In this document: positions 11,383 through 19,197 of the stretch, piece after piece
Position numbering within the stretch: the stretch's first letter is position 1
Layout: each line of letters opens with the position of its first letter
Assembly (NCBI RefSeq): GCF_002087075.1
Contig: NZ_MWSM01000010.1
Location: 1-46,892 of the forward strand
Source of the DNA: Streptococcus pseudopneumoniae ATCC BAA-960 = CCUG 49455
GTDB taxonomy: Bacteria; Bacillota; Bacilli; Lactobacillales; Streptococcaceae
Length of the DNA stretch: 46,892 nucleotides
Reading direction: 5' to 3'
The notes under the pieces: generated by a model
Told to the model about the DNA's origin: nothing
The model's database searches: none
Seen by the model: only the letters and a program-made list of their open reading frames with translations
Made by a program: the position numbers and the translations under genes

Positions 11383-12888
11383 ATGAACAAACGTGTAAAA
11401 ATCGTTGCAACTTTGGGTCCTGCGGTAGAAATCCGTGGTGGTAAAAAATTCGGTGATGACGGATACTGGGGTGAAAAACTTGATGTTGAAGCTTCAGCTA
11501 AAAACATTGCTCAATTGATTGAAGCTGGTGCTAACACATTCCGTTTCAACTTCTCACACGGTGACCACCAAGAACAAGGTGAGCGTATGGCAACTGTTAA
11601 ACTTGCTGAAAAACTTGCAGGTAAAAAAGTTGGTTTCCTTCTTGATACAAAAGGACCAGAAATCCGTACAGAATTGTTCGAAGGTGAAGCTAAAGAGTAT
11701 TCATACAAAACTGGTGAGAAAATCCGTGTTGCAACTAAACAAGGAATCAAATCAACTCGTGAAGTGATTGCATTGAACGTTGCTGGTGCTCTTGATATCT
11801 ATGATGATGTTGAAGTTGGTCGTCAAGTTTTGGTTGACGACGGTAAACTTGGTCTTCGTGTGGTTGCTAAAGATGACGCAACTCGTGAATTTGAAGTGGA
11901 AGTTGAAAACGATGGTATCATCGCTAAACAAAAAGGTGTGAATATTCCTAACACTAAAATTCCTTTCCCAGCCCTTGCTGAACGTGATAACGACGATATC
12001 CGCTTTGGTCTTGAACAAGGTATCAACTTTATTGCGATTTCATTCGTACGTACTGCAAAAGACGTGAACGAAGTTCGTGCAATCTGTGAAGAAACTGGAA
12101 ACGGACATGTTCAATTGTTCGCTAAAATCGAAAACCAACAAGGTATCGATAACTTGGATGAAATTATCGAAGCTGCTGATGGTATTATGATTGCTCGTGG
12201 TGATATGGGTATCGAAGTACCATTCGAAATGGTTCCAGTTTACCAAAAAATGATTATTAAGAAAGTCAATGCTGCAGGTAAAGTTGTTATCACTGCAACA
12301 AACATGCTTGAAACAATGACTGAAAAACCACGTGCAACTCGTTCAGAAGTATCAGACGTATTCAACGCTGTTATCGACGGAACTGACGCAACAATGCTTT
12401 CAGGTGAGTCTGCAAATGGTAAATACCCTCTTGAGTCAGTAACTACAATGGCTACAATTGATAAGAATGCTCAAACTCTTCTTAATGAATACGGACGTCT
12501 TGATTCAGATTCATTTGAGCGTAACTCTAAGACAGAAGTAATGGCTTCTGCTGTTAAAGATGCGACTAACTCAATGGACATTAAATTGGTTGTAACTCTT
12601 ACTAAGACAGGTCACACTGCACGTTTGATTTCTAAATACCGTCCAAATGCTGACATCTTAGCATTGACATTTGACGAATTGACAGAACGTGGCTTGATGT
12701 TGAACTGGGGTGTTATCCCAATGTTGACAGATGCTCCATCTTCAACTGACGATATGTTCGAAATCGCTGAACGTAAAGCGGTAGAAGCAGGTCTCGTTGA
12801 GTCAGGTGATGATATCGTTATCGTTGCTGGTGTACCAGTAGGAGAAGCTGTTCGTACAAATACAATGCGTATCCGCACAGTACGTTAA
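11383..12888 (+). CDS. pyk: Pyruvate kinase
   Basis: A 501-residue pyruvate kinase converting phosphoenolpyruvate and ADP to pyruvate and ATP. It starts MNKRVKIVATLGPA and has NFSHGDHQEQ, the substrate/Mg segment LFAKIENQQG...IARGDMGIEVPFE, and the potassium and active site region TATNMLETM. The C-terminal allosteric domain is complete. AAAGGAG lies 9 bases before the ATG. Codon use is highly biased, as in pfkA. A strong terminator follows at 12903-12944. It is the last gene of the pfkA-pyk pair. Confidence 0.98.
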   Translation: MNKRVKIVATLGPAVEIRGGKKFGDDGYWGEKLDVEASAKNIAQLIEAGANTFRFNFSHGDHQEQGERMATVKLAEKLAGKKVGFLLDTKGPEIRTELFEGEAKEYSYKTGEKIRVATKQGIKSTREVIALNVAGALDIYDDVEVGRQVLVDDGKLGLRVVAKDDATREFEVEVENDGIIAKQKGVNIPNTKIPFPALAERDNDDIRFGLEQGINFIAISFVRTAKDVNEVRAICEETGNGHVQLFAKIENQQGIDNLDEIIEAADGIMIARGDMGIEVPFEMVPVYQKMIIKKVNAAGKVVITATNMLETMTEKPRATRSEVSDVFNAVIDGTDATMLSGESANGKYPLESVTTMATIDKNAQTLLNEYGRLDSDSFERNSKTEVMASAVKDATNSMDIKLVVTLTKTGHTARLISKYRPNADILALTFDELTERGLMLNWGVIPMLTDAPSSTDDMFEIAERKAVEAGLVESGDDIVIVAGVPVGEAVRTNTMRIRTVR

Positions 12889-12902
12889 GAAAAATATAAA
12901 AA

Positions 12903-12944
12903 CCTATCATATCCAGCTTTAGAGCTTGTGTGATAGGCTTTTTT
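12903..12944 (+). terminator. pyk terminator
   Basis: Arms CCTATCATAT and GTGTGATAGG enclose a second small stem (AGCTTTAGAGCT) and are followed by a T-run. An IS1167-type element begins at the very next base, 12945, so that insertion abuts the terminator. Confidence 0.85.
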
Positions 12945-13566
12945 GGGCTCTTTGTCAACTGTAGTGGGTTGAAGTCAGCTAAGCTCGAGAAAGGACAAAT
13001 TTTGTCCTTTCTTTTTTGATATTCAGAACGATAAAAATCCGTTTTTTGAAGTTTTCAAAGTTTCGAAAACCAAAGGCATTGCGCTTGATAAGTTTGATGA
13101 GATTATTGGTCGCTTCCAGTTTGGCGTTAGAATAGTGTAGTTGAAGGGCGTTAACAATCTTTTCTTTATCCTTGAGGAAGGTTTTAAAAACAGTCTGAAA
13201 AAGAGGATGAACCTGCTTTAGATTGTCCTCAATGAGTCCGAAAAATTTGTCAGGCTCTTTATTCTGGAAGTGAAAAAGTAAGAGCCGATAGAGATTATAG
13301 TGGTGTTTCAAGTCTTCTGAATAGCTCAAAAGCTTGTCAAGAATCTCTTTATTGGTCAAGTGAATACGAAAAGTAGGGCGATAAAAACGTTTATCACTCA
13401 ATTTACGACTATCCTGTTGAATGAGCTTCCAGTAGCGCTTGATAGCCTTGTATTCATGAGATTTTCTATCGAATTGGTTCATGATTTGGACACGCACACG
13501 ACTCATAGCACGGCTAAGATGTTGTACAATATGAAAGCGATCTAGAACGATTTTAGCATTCGGGAG

Positions 13567-13591
13567 TGAAACAGTCTGGGAGACTGTTTCA
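13567..13591. repeat. Short palindrome inserted in transposase gene (copy 1)
   Basis: Perfect 11-bp arms TGAAACAGTCT and AGACTGTTTCA around GGG. Roughly 50 bases here do not belong to the transposase reading frame. It shares its core with the second palindrome at 13804-13833. Confidence 0.75.
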
Positions 13592-13803
13592 GCCTGAGCC
13601 TAGAAATTTGAAAGCGAATCTGTTTAGCCAAGGCATAATAAGGACTAAACATATCCATAGTAATAATTTTGACGCGACATCGGACAGCTCTATCATACTT
13701 AAGAAAGTGATTACGAATGATAGCTTGTGTTCTTCCCTCAAGAACAGTGATGATATTGAGATTGTTAAAATCTTGCGTAATGAAGCTCATCTCCATCTCC
13801 CGA

Positions 13804-13833
13804 TTGAAACAGTCACTCCCCGGACTGTTTCAA
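13804..13833. repeat. Short palindrome inserted in transposase gene (copy 2)
   Basis: Arms TTGAAACAGTC and GACTGTTTCAA around an 8-base loop. It replaces transposase codons between MSWD and MSFI. The core GAAACAGTC/GACTGTTTC is the same as in copy 1. Confidence 0.75.
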
Positions 13834-14279
13834 CGTCCCAAGACATAATCTCAGGCAGATTTCTAACATTACACTCAAAGTGGAAGTCATTGAGCTTTCG
13901 AATGACAGTTGAAGTTGAAATGGCCAGCTGATGAGCAATATCGGTCATAGAAGTCTTTTCAATCAACTTTTGCGCAATTTTTTGGTTGATAATACGAGGA
14001 ATTTGGTGATTTTTCTTGACGATAGAAGTTTCAGCGACCATCATTTTTGAACAGTGATAGCACTTGAATCGACGCTTTCTAAGGAGAATTCTAGTAGGCA
14101 TACCAGTCGTTTCAAGGTAAGGAATTTTCGACGGTTTTTGAAAGTCATATTTCTTCATTTGACTTCCGCACTCAGGGCAAGATGGAGCTTCATAGTCCAG
14201 TTTGGCGATGAGTTCCTTGTATGTATCCTTATTAATGATATCCATAGGGGATTTACCCACTACAAATATTATAGAGCCC

Positions 14280-14305
14280 AAAAAGGTGGCTATGTCACCT
14301 TTTTG
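14280..14305. terminator. Hairpin next to the IS1167-like right end
   Basis: Arms AAAAAGGTG and CACCTTTTT with a 7-base loop, directly adjoining the IS end. It looks like a bidirectional terminator, perhaps of the gene into whose flank the IS inserted. Confidence 0.55.
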
Positions 14306-14362
14306 TGTCAGTGTAGGTATTTGTGACGCGGTGGTGGGGCATCAATGGAGTTTCTTGAAGGT

Positions 14363-14559
14363 AATACTCTTCGAAAATCTCTTCAAACCACGTCAGCGTC
14401 GCCTTACCGTAGGTATGGTTACTGACTTCGTCAGTTTCATCTACAACCTCAAAACCATGTTTTGAGCTGACTTCGTCAGTTCTATCTACAACCTCAAAGC
14501 AGCGCTTTGAGCAACCTGCGGCTAGCTTCCTAGTTTGCTCTTTGATTTTCATTGAGTAT
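14363..14559 (+). repeat. BOX element with two boxB units
   Basis: It starts ATACTCTTCGAAAATCTCTT and ends TTTGATTTTCATTGAGTAT, giving A-to-C order on the plus strand. Between the ends the segment GACTTCGTCAGTT...CAACCTCAAA appears twice, so it has the form A-B-B-C. Confidence 0.9.
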
Positions 14560-14628
14560 GAAATAAGATATGCACAAATTGATTAGAAAAGTCAAATGAA
14601 TTTCTACAAATGTTTTAGCAATCGCAAT

Positions 14629-14910
14629 CTACTTGTCTAGATTCGATCTGATATATTTTCGATTTAATGATATGGTATTTAAAACCTCCAAAGCAGCTTG
14701 CTCCATTATTTTACTTACGTGAGTGTAGATGTTATTTATTGTTTTAGCGTCTTTGTGTCCCACTCTAACCATTATAGCTTTTAATGGGATATTCTTCTCA
14801 GCTAGTGTACTAAAGAGTGTGTGCCTGAAAATATGGGAACTAAGGGGCTGGTTTATCGGTTTCGCTAGTTTAGTATTTGCCTTTTGAAAAGTGATCTTAA
14901 ATGCCTTTCT
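14629..14910 (-). pseudogene. Phage-type tyrosine integrase, C-terminal remnant
   Basis: The open frame encodes only the catalytic end of a tyrosine recombinase. It has SSHIFRHTLFSTLAEKNI (the HxxR box), VGHKDAKTINNIYTHV with the catalytic tyrosine, and then a natural-looking C-terminus ending at the stop at 14629-14631. No start or N-terminal domain is present and a stop codon lies at 14911. Such enzymes insert and excise phages and integrative elements. Together with the repressor remnant at 15.0-15.8 kb it marks a former prophage or integrative element. 14911-15053 holds nothing I can recognise. Confidence 0.8.
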
Positions 14911-15053
14911 CTAAATTTACATATCACTATTGTTTAACAAAATATAATCTGCTTTAGGTCACTTATTCTTTTTTGAAATGTAGAATGAACTTTTTCAAAG
15001 TTTTTCGAATCTTTTAAAATCTGTTTGTTTTATATCGTCATTCTCCCTCTTTT

Positions 15054-15780
15054 TTAATTCTCCCTATACAGCCTGACAACTTTTCCGATGGTGCGAATAC
15101 GGTTGCTTTCGTCTAGGCAGATGTCGGGGTATTCGGGATTGAGTTTTTTGAGGTAGCCTTGGCGAAGTTTCTTGACCTAGTTAGCACCGTCTACTTGGAA
15201 GATGACGATGGTATTATAGTCAATCTGTGGGGGATTCTTGATAAATAGGTAGTTGCCGTTTCTTATCTTTGGCTCCATGGACTTGCTGACGACATAAGCG
15301 ATTGCGTCGTAGTCGTCTGGGATTTCATCCTCATAGAATGGAAACTCCATATCTAAATTGTCGTCCTGCATCGAGCGGCTACCTGCAGAGATAAACTACC
15401 TAACACGAGAGTAAGTAGTCTGTCTGTAGTCGTCCAGTCTGATGATTTTTGCGATACTTCGTTTATCATCGTTTTTCTTCTCATACAGTTGCCTCTCGGC
15501 ATAGGTCAGTACCTTTACCTTGTCTGGGTGATGCCCGTTGGTCGTAGATAGATTGGATATCGCTAGGAGAATCCTTTTGAACTGGAGGAAAGAGGACATC
15601 AATCAAGCTACTGAATACTTTAACTAAGTCAAATATAGTATTTTTCTTAGTAGACCTAACCCTTTTTTCATAGTTTCCAAGGGTGTTTTTACTTATACCA
15701 ATCTTGGTACTCAATTCTTATTGAGTCCAACCATTACTAGTCTATATTGTTTTATTTTTCGCATGTAACAATTGCAATCT
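15054..15780 (-). pseudogene. Phage CI/LexA-like repressor, multiply broken
   Basis: Minus-strand pieces rebuild an XRE-S24 repressor. The helix-turn-helix ELSTKIGISKNTLGNYEKR lies near 15660-15720, with a nonsense codon before it. A linker follows in other frames. The S24 peptidase-like part then reads MEFPFYEDEIPDDYDAIAYVV and SMEPKIRNGNYLFIK. Next comes a TAG after FQVDGAN at about 15177-15179, and the rest of the C-terminal domain runs in the same frame to the stop at 15054-15056. Intact relatives cleave themselves on DNA damage and hold a prophage silent. At least two nonsense codons and one frameshift make this copy dead. Confidence 0.8.
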
Positions 15781-15831
15781 CTTCTTTATCCACGAATGAA
15801 ATCGCTTTCTGTTTTTATAAGTAAAGCATAA

Positions 15832-15910
15832 CACGAAATCCACGAAAATGAAAACTTTGTTGTGTTTTCGTAAAAAAATTGTTGACAGAGCACGAAACGC
15901 CTATTATAAT
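15832..15910 (+). promoter_or_regulatory. Phage-type early promoter with repressor half-sites
   Basis: TTGACA at 15882-15887, a 17-base spacer and TATAAT at 15905-15910 make a consensus promoter. CACGAAA-type half-sites occur at 15832, 15841 and 15891, and an inverted TTTTCGT at 15865-15871 pairs with ACGAAAA at 15842-15848. These look like operators of the adjacent dead repressor, so the promoter may now be constitutive (inference). Confidence 0.75.
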
Positions 15911-15960
15911 TAAATCAAGCTTAAGGAAATAACAAAAAAAACAAATCGGAGGGAAAGACG

Positions 15961-16035
15961 ATGAGCATATTAAATGAGAAAGTAATCAATATCTGTAAAT
16001 CAGTAGTTAAAGAAACTTTAATCCAAGACATTTAG
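15961..16035 (+). CDS. 24-residue ORF after the phage-type promoter
   Basis: ATG preceded by CGGAGGG, encoding MSILNEKVINICKSVVKETL plus four residues. It could be the remnant of the first early gene of the lost phage, or a short translated leader. Its stop lies 9 bases before the ATG of the lipoprotein gene and the next ribosome binding site (AGGAG) overlaps its last codon, so translational coupling is possible. I recognise no domain. Confidence 0.45.
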   Translation: MSILNEKVINICKSVVKETLIQDI

Positions 16036-16044
16036 GAGAAAAAG

Positions 16045-16917
16045 ATGAAGAAATCAAGAAAATTAGCCATATTAGGAATCTGTTCAGCTTTGTTTTTAGG
16101 CTTGGCAGCTTGTCAGCAAGATGCTACAACTTCGAATGGGACGAGTCAAAGGCAAAGTAGTTCAACGAAAGTTCCATGGAAAGCTTCATACACCAACCTA
16201 AACAATCAGGTAAGTACAGAAGAGGTCAAATCTCTCTTATCAGCTCACTTGGATCCAAATAGTGTTGATGCCTTTTTTAATCTCGTTAATGATTACAATA
16301 CCATTGTCGGCTCAACTGGCTTATCAGGAGATTTCACTTCCTTTACTCACACAGAATACGATGTTGAAAAAATCAGTCATCTCTGGAATCAAAAGAAGGG
16401 TGATTTTGTTGGAACCAACTGCCGTATCAATAGTTATTGTCTTTTGAAAAATTCAGTCACCATTCCAAAACTTGATAAGAATGATCAATTGCTTTTCCTA
16501 GATAACGATGCGATTGATAAGGGGAAGGTCTTTGATTCACAAGATAAGGAAGAGTTTGATATTCTATTTTCTAGAGTTCCAACTGAGGCAACGACGGATG
16601 TCAAGGTTCACGCTGAAAAGATGGAAACATTCTTCTCCCAATTTCAATTCAACGACAAAGCTCGAATGCTATCTGTAGTCTTGCACGACAATCTGGATGG
16701 TGAGTATCTGTTTGTAGGCCACGTTGGAGTCTTAGTACCGGCTGATGACGGTTTCTTATTTGTAGAGAAATTGACTTTCGAAGAGCCCTACCAAGCGATT
16801 AAATTTGCCAGCAAGGAAGATTGTTACAAGTATTTAGGCACCAAGTATGCGGATTATACAGGCGAGGGACTGGCTCAGCCTTTTATCATGGATAATGATA
16901 AGTGGGTTAATATCTAG
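16045..16917 (+). CDS. DUF4300-type lipoprotein
   Basis: A 290-residue surface lipoprotein. The signal peptide has KKSRK, a hydrophobic core and the lipobox LAAC with lipidated cysteine at residue 23, followed by a Ser/Thr/Gln-rich linker. The mature part, beginning WKASYTNL, contains FFNLVNDYN, TEYDVEKISHLW, KKGDFVGTNCRIN and a late GEYLFVGHVGVLV. I recognise this as DUF4300, a family of streptococcal and clostridial lipoproteins of unknown function. It is preceded by AGGAG, lies just after the phage-type promoter, and a 58-residue gene follows. Two cysteines (in TNCRIN and in SYCLL) may form a disulfide. The substrate is unknown. Confidence 0.85.
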   Translation: MKKSRKLAILGICSALFLGLAACQQDATTSNGTSQRQSSSTKVPWKASYTNLNNQVSTEEVKSLLSAHLDPNSVDAFFNLVNDYNTIVGSTGLSGDFTSFTHTEYDVEKISHLWNQKKGDFVGTNCRINSYCLLKNSVTIPKLDKNDQLLFLDNDAIDKGKVFDSQDKEEFDILFSRVPTEATTDVKVHAEKMETFFSQFQFNDKARMLSVVLHDNLDGEYLFVGHVGVLVPADDGFLFVEKLTFEEPYQAIKFASKEDCYKYLGTKYADYTGEGLAQPFIMDNDKWVNI

Positions 16918-16929
16918 AGGTAATCTAAC

Positions 16930-17106
16930 ATGGATATAGTATTAGGCATTTTATGTTTATTCTTGATAGGTATATGGGTGAGTACGATAATTAACAGTCG
17001 AAAACCAGGAAAAAATGAAAGATTTATAGGTTATATTCAAAGATACGATATTGATGGGGAAGGCTATCAATCAGAAGTATGGGAAGTGACTGAGGAGGAA
17101 GATTAA
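16930..17106 (+). CDS. Small single-span membrane protein, 58 aa
   Basis: MDIVLGILCLFLIGIWVSTI forms one N-terminal transmembrane helix, followed by a charged cytoplasmic tail ending EVWEVTEEED. The start overlaps the end of a weak AGAGG at the lipoprotein stop, 12 bases away, so the two are probably co-transcribed. No family recognised. A role as a partner of the lipoprotein is conceivable only from position. Confidence 0.55.
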   Translation: MDIVLGILCLFLIGIWVSTIINSRKPGKNERFIGYIQRYDIDGEGYQSEVWEVTEEED

Positions 17107-17133
17107 GAAGTAAAAACAGCGTCTTCTTTTTAG
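17104..17133 (+). terminator. Terminator after the small membrane protein gene
   Basis: Weak stem AAGAAG/CTTCTT with T-run TTTTTAG following, overlapping the stop codon. Confidence 0.45.
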
Positions 17134-17183
17134 TATTGCACCTATTTCCAGACAGTCCATTTGTAGTTTTATCCAGATTGATA

Positions 17184-17189
17184 TATAAT
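17184..17189 (+). promoter_or_regulatory. -10 box for the 17.2 kb gene pair
   Basis: TATAAT 31 bases before the next ATG, with no clear -35 at 17 bases. Confidence 0.4.
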
Positions 17190-17220
17190 TTAAGGTAGAG
17201 AAAATAGGAGGATCAATCAG

Positions 17221-17532
17221 ATGGAATTAAAAGATTTTACAGAAAAAGAACAGGAAATGATTAAGAATGGGCTGACGACGTCTAAGATTAGTGACAAGGA
17301 AACTGCTGAGAAGATTCTTGCGCTTGTCCCACAAGACTTGATTAAGCGAATCCCATTTTTCGTCAGAAAACATGCTACGACACGTACGATTAAACGCATT
17401 TCAATCGAACACCCTGAGCTTTACGCTGCAGCTCAAACAAGTGGTGAGATTCCAGAAAAAGAACGAGAAGAATTACGTCAGATTATCACAACTATCTTTG
17501 AACAAAAGATGAATAAGCATAGTATTAAGTAG
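17221..17532 (+). CDS. Conserved hypothetical protein, 103 aa
   Basis: A soluble, strongly helical and charged protein with a good AGGAGG box 9 bases before the ATG. The middle has a basic segment, RKHATTRTIKRI. There is no signal peptide and no cysteine. I do not recognise the family, though similar proteins occur in pneumococci at an equivalent place near pyk (from memory). The next gene begins 3 bases after its stop, so they form an operon. Confidence 0.7.
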   Translation: MELKDFTEKEQEMIKNGLTTSKISDKETAEKILALVPQDLIKRIPFFVRKHATTRTIKRISIEHPELYAAAQTSGEIPEKEREELRQIITTIFEQKMNKHSIK

Positions 17533-17535
17533 AGA

Positions 17536-18252
17536 ATGAAAAAATATTTTATTGGTGGTTTGGGAAGTAATGTCTATCATAGCAAGGATCTTCTTCAAGA
17601 ACTAGATTCTCAGGTTTATTTTCTAAATCCATATGAAAAACATCTTCGAGATGAAACAGAATTGAAATCATGGTTTAAAAAATCGATAGAAGAGGAAGAA
17701 TCTATCTGTCTGATAGGCCATTCTCTTGGAGGAGATTTGGCTCGTTATCTCGCATCGGAATTTCAAGAAGTGAAGAAACTGATTCTTTTGGATGGTGGCT
17801 ATCTAGATTTAGATAAGATTTTACCTTTAGATACAGAGTTAGAGGAAACTAAAAATTATATCAAATCTCAAATTGTTTCGGACTTAGCTCTTCTTATTTC
17901 TAAAGAAAAATCTGAAGCAAAGCATTGGTCAGAAAATATGGAGAAAGCCGTAAGGCAGTCCTATCACTGGAATTCTGAGTATAATAGATATGAGTTGGCT
18001 ATAAATTATGAAAATATAGAAGCGATACTCCGCTTACGGAGAAAAATACAAGCTTTTAAGAGAGAAGTGGGAGATACCTTGTTTATTAGTCCTCGCTATC
18101 CTAATGAAGCTACATGGAGAGAGGAAACACTAAAAGAATTACCAGATTATTTTGATACTATTTTTCTAGAAAACGTTGGCCATGAGCTTTATACTCAAGC
18201 ACCCAAAAAAATCGCTAGTATGATTAATGAGTGGCTCTCTTATTCTCACTGA
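17536..18252 (+). CDS. Alpha/beta hydrolase family protein
   Basis: A 238-residue serine hydrolase-like protein. It starts with a short beta strand (KKYFIGGLGS), has the nucleophile elbow GHSLGG with Ser63, a strand ending LILLDGGYL, and near the C-terminus ENVGHELYT with the likely catalytic His216. The insert between about residues 100 and 180 is helical and charged and would form a lid. There is no secretion signal. Substrate unknown: esterase, thioesterase or lipase activity is possible. It is translated right after the 103-residue gene and followed by a strong bidirectional terminator. Confidence 0.75.
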   Translation: MKKYFIGGLGSNVYHSKDLLQELDSQVYFLNPYEKHLRDETELKSWFKKSIEEEESICLIGHSLGGDLARYLASEFQEVKKLILLDGGYLDLDKILPLDTELEETKNYIKSQIVSDLALLISKEKSEAKHWSENMEKAVRQSYHWNSEYNRYELAINYENIEAILRLRRKIQAFKREVGDTLFISPRYPNEATWREETLKELPDYFDTIFLENVGHELYTQAPKKIASMINEWLSYSH

Positions 18253-18315
18253 GTTGCTTGTATGGCTTGAAATGGTATAAGATGAAAATCTACAAGTCAC
18301 TAATTCTCATATAAC

Positions 18316-18370
18316 AAAAAAAACGAACAGGCTCTTTTCTGTCATTCAGAAGAGAACTTGTTCGTTTTTA
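18316..18370. terminator. Bidirectional terminator
   Basis: Arms AAACGAACAGG-CTCTTTTCT and AGAAGAGAA-CTTGTTCGTTT with A-run before and T-run after. It serves the plus-strand hydrolase gene and the minus-strand permease operon. Confidence 0.85.
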
Positions 18371-18381
18371 TCTTGATTTTC

Positions 18382-19197
18382 TTAAAAAGCTCGATAAACA
18401 TAGGGATTTTCTGGTTTATCGACTTTTGTAAAGCTGTCGATTTCCAAGGTTGGGAGATTTTGTTTGAGTTCTTTATGGTAGTGATTGAGCAGTTTTCCTT
18501 TGGCCGTAATCCAAGTGTTGTTTTCATACTGCCGGGTATTTCCCTTGGTCAGCAATCCATAGACACCAGAATCTGCGATACAGTGGATAATGCCGAATCG
18601 GAACAGAAATTGACTATTGGCATGACTGGGGTCGTTATAGACAAAGCCTGTAAACTGGATTGTCTTGCCCTCAAACTCATCTGGATAGTCGTAGATAGCC
18701 TCCATGACCTCCATATAGTTTTCATTAGTGATCTGAATGCTATCCTGGGACAAGTATTTATCCGCCGCCGTTCGCATTTCCTTTTCATAGGCTGATTTTG
18801 AAAAATAAGAACTGGTGTCTGGTTTCAAATATTGGCTTGTCGTCCCTTCACTTGTCTGAATGGCTAGATCCGTTCCTTCCGATAGGGGGAAATGATAACC
18901 TTTAGCAGAAACGGTCTGAGAATCCAAGCTAACAGTTGGGAAAGTTAAGCCGATGACAAGTGGAATAGCCAGAAGAGAAATACTCGTCATCTTGGCCAAT
19001 CGGCTGTTCAGATGACTGTGGGTTTTGATTTGCTTCATCCAGATATACAATTGAACAATTGCCAAGATAAAGGAAAGCACCATGGAGATATAGGGCAGAT
19101 AGGAATAGTGCATGTTGATGTACTGGTTTAGTTTGCCCGACAGATGGAGGTAAATAGTCAGTTCAAAATAGCCAGCTAAAACTAAAAATCGAATCAT
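18382..19197 (-). CDS. TIGR03943/DUF1980 family permease subunit (YcgQ-like)
   Basis: A 271-residue membrane-anchored protein with two or three N-terminal transmembrane helices (starting MIRFLVLAGYFELTIYL, then YISMVLSFILAIVQLYIW, then SISLLAIPLVIGLTFP). A long outside domain follows with TIQFTGFVYND and RFGIIHCIADSGVYGLL, features of the DUF1980 C-terminal domain. It overlaps the upstream permease by 4 bases, the classic pairing of YcgQ and YcgR-type proteins in Firmicutes. The transported substrate is not established; a metal or small-molecule role is often suggested. The HCIADS segment has a conserved cysteine. Confidence 0.85.
   Translation of the reverse strand: MIRFLVLAGYFELTIYLHLSGKLNQYINMHYSYLPYISMVLSFILAIVQLYIWMKQIKTHSHLNSRLAKMTSISLLAIPLVIGLTFPTVSLDSQTVSAKGYHFPLSEGTDLAIQTSEGTTSQYLKPDTSSYFSKSAYEKEMRTAADKYLSQDSIQITNENYMEVMEAIYDYPDEFEGKTIQFTGFVYNDPSHANSQFLFRFGIIHCIADSGVYGLLTKGNTRQYENNTWITAKGKLLNHYHKELKQNLPTLEIDSFTKVDKPENPYVYRAF

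Larger units (their letters stand above)
12979..14245 (-). pseudogene. ISL3-family transposase, broken into three parts
   Basis: Three minus-strand pieces together cover most of one transposase. 14245-13840 has the zinc-ribbon CPECGSQMKKYDF...CYHC and helix-turn-helix MTDIAHQLAISTSTVIRKL. 13796-13600 has MSFITQDFNNLNIITVLEGR and IITMDMFSPYY. 13556-12979 has PNAKIVLDRFHIVQHLS and the C-terminus LKLIKRNAFGFRNFENF. About 25 N-terminal codons are missing. Each break coincides with a short inserted palindrome (13804-13833 and 13567-13591). A DDE-type enzyme is the family expectation. This copy should be inactive. Confidence 0.9.
12945..14279 (-). mobile_element. IS1167-like element (ISL3 family), degenerate
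   Basis: The ends are inverted: GGGCTCTTTGTCAACTGTAG at the left, and GGGCTCTATAATATTTGTAG on the minus strand at the right. Together with the transposase fragments these identify an ISL3-family element of the IS1167 type. It is about 1335 bp. It has lost DNA at the transposase N-terminus and gained two short palindromic segments. I see no clear 8-bp target duplication, only T-rich against A-rich flanks. It cannot be autonomous. Confidence 0.85.

Noticed and set aside
11511..12878. Several open frames of 67-88 codons antisense to or out of frame with pyk
   Set aside because: They arise from the strong codon bias of pyk, have no ribosome binding sites and no recognisable domains.
13360..13931. 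Plus-strand frames of 61 and 121 codons within the IS1167-like element
   Set aside because: They are antisense to the transposase fragments and cross the inserted palindromes; no start signals.
18358..18795. Plus-strand frame of 145 codons at 18.4 kb
   Set aside because: It lies antisense to the DUF1980 gene, has no ribosome binding site and shows only a shadow of that gene's codons.
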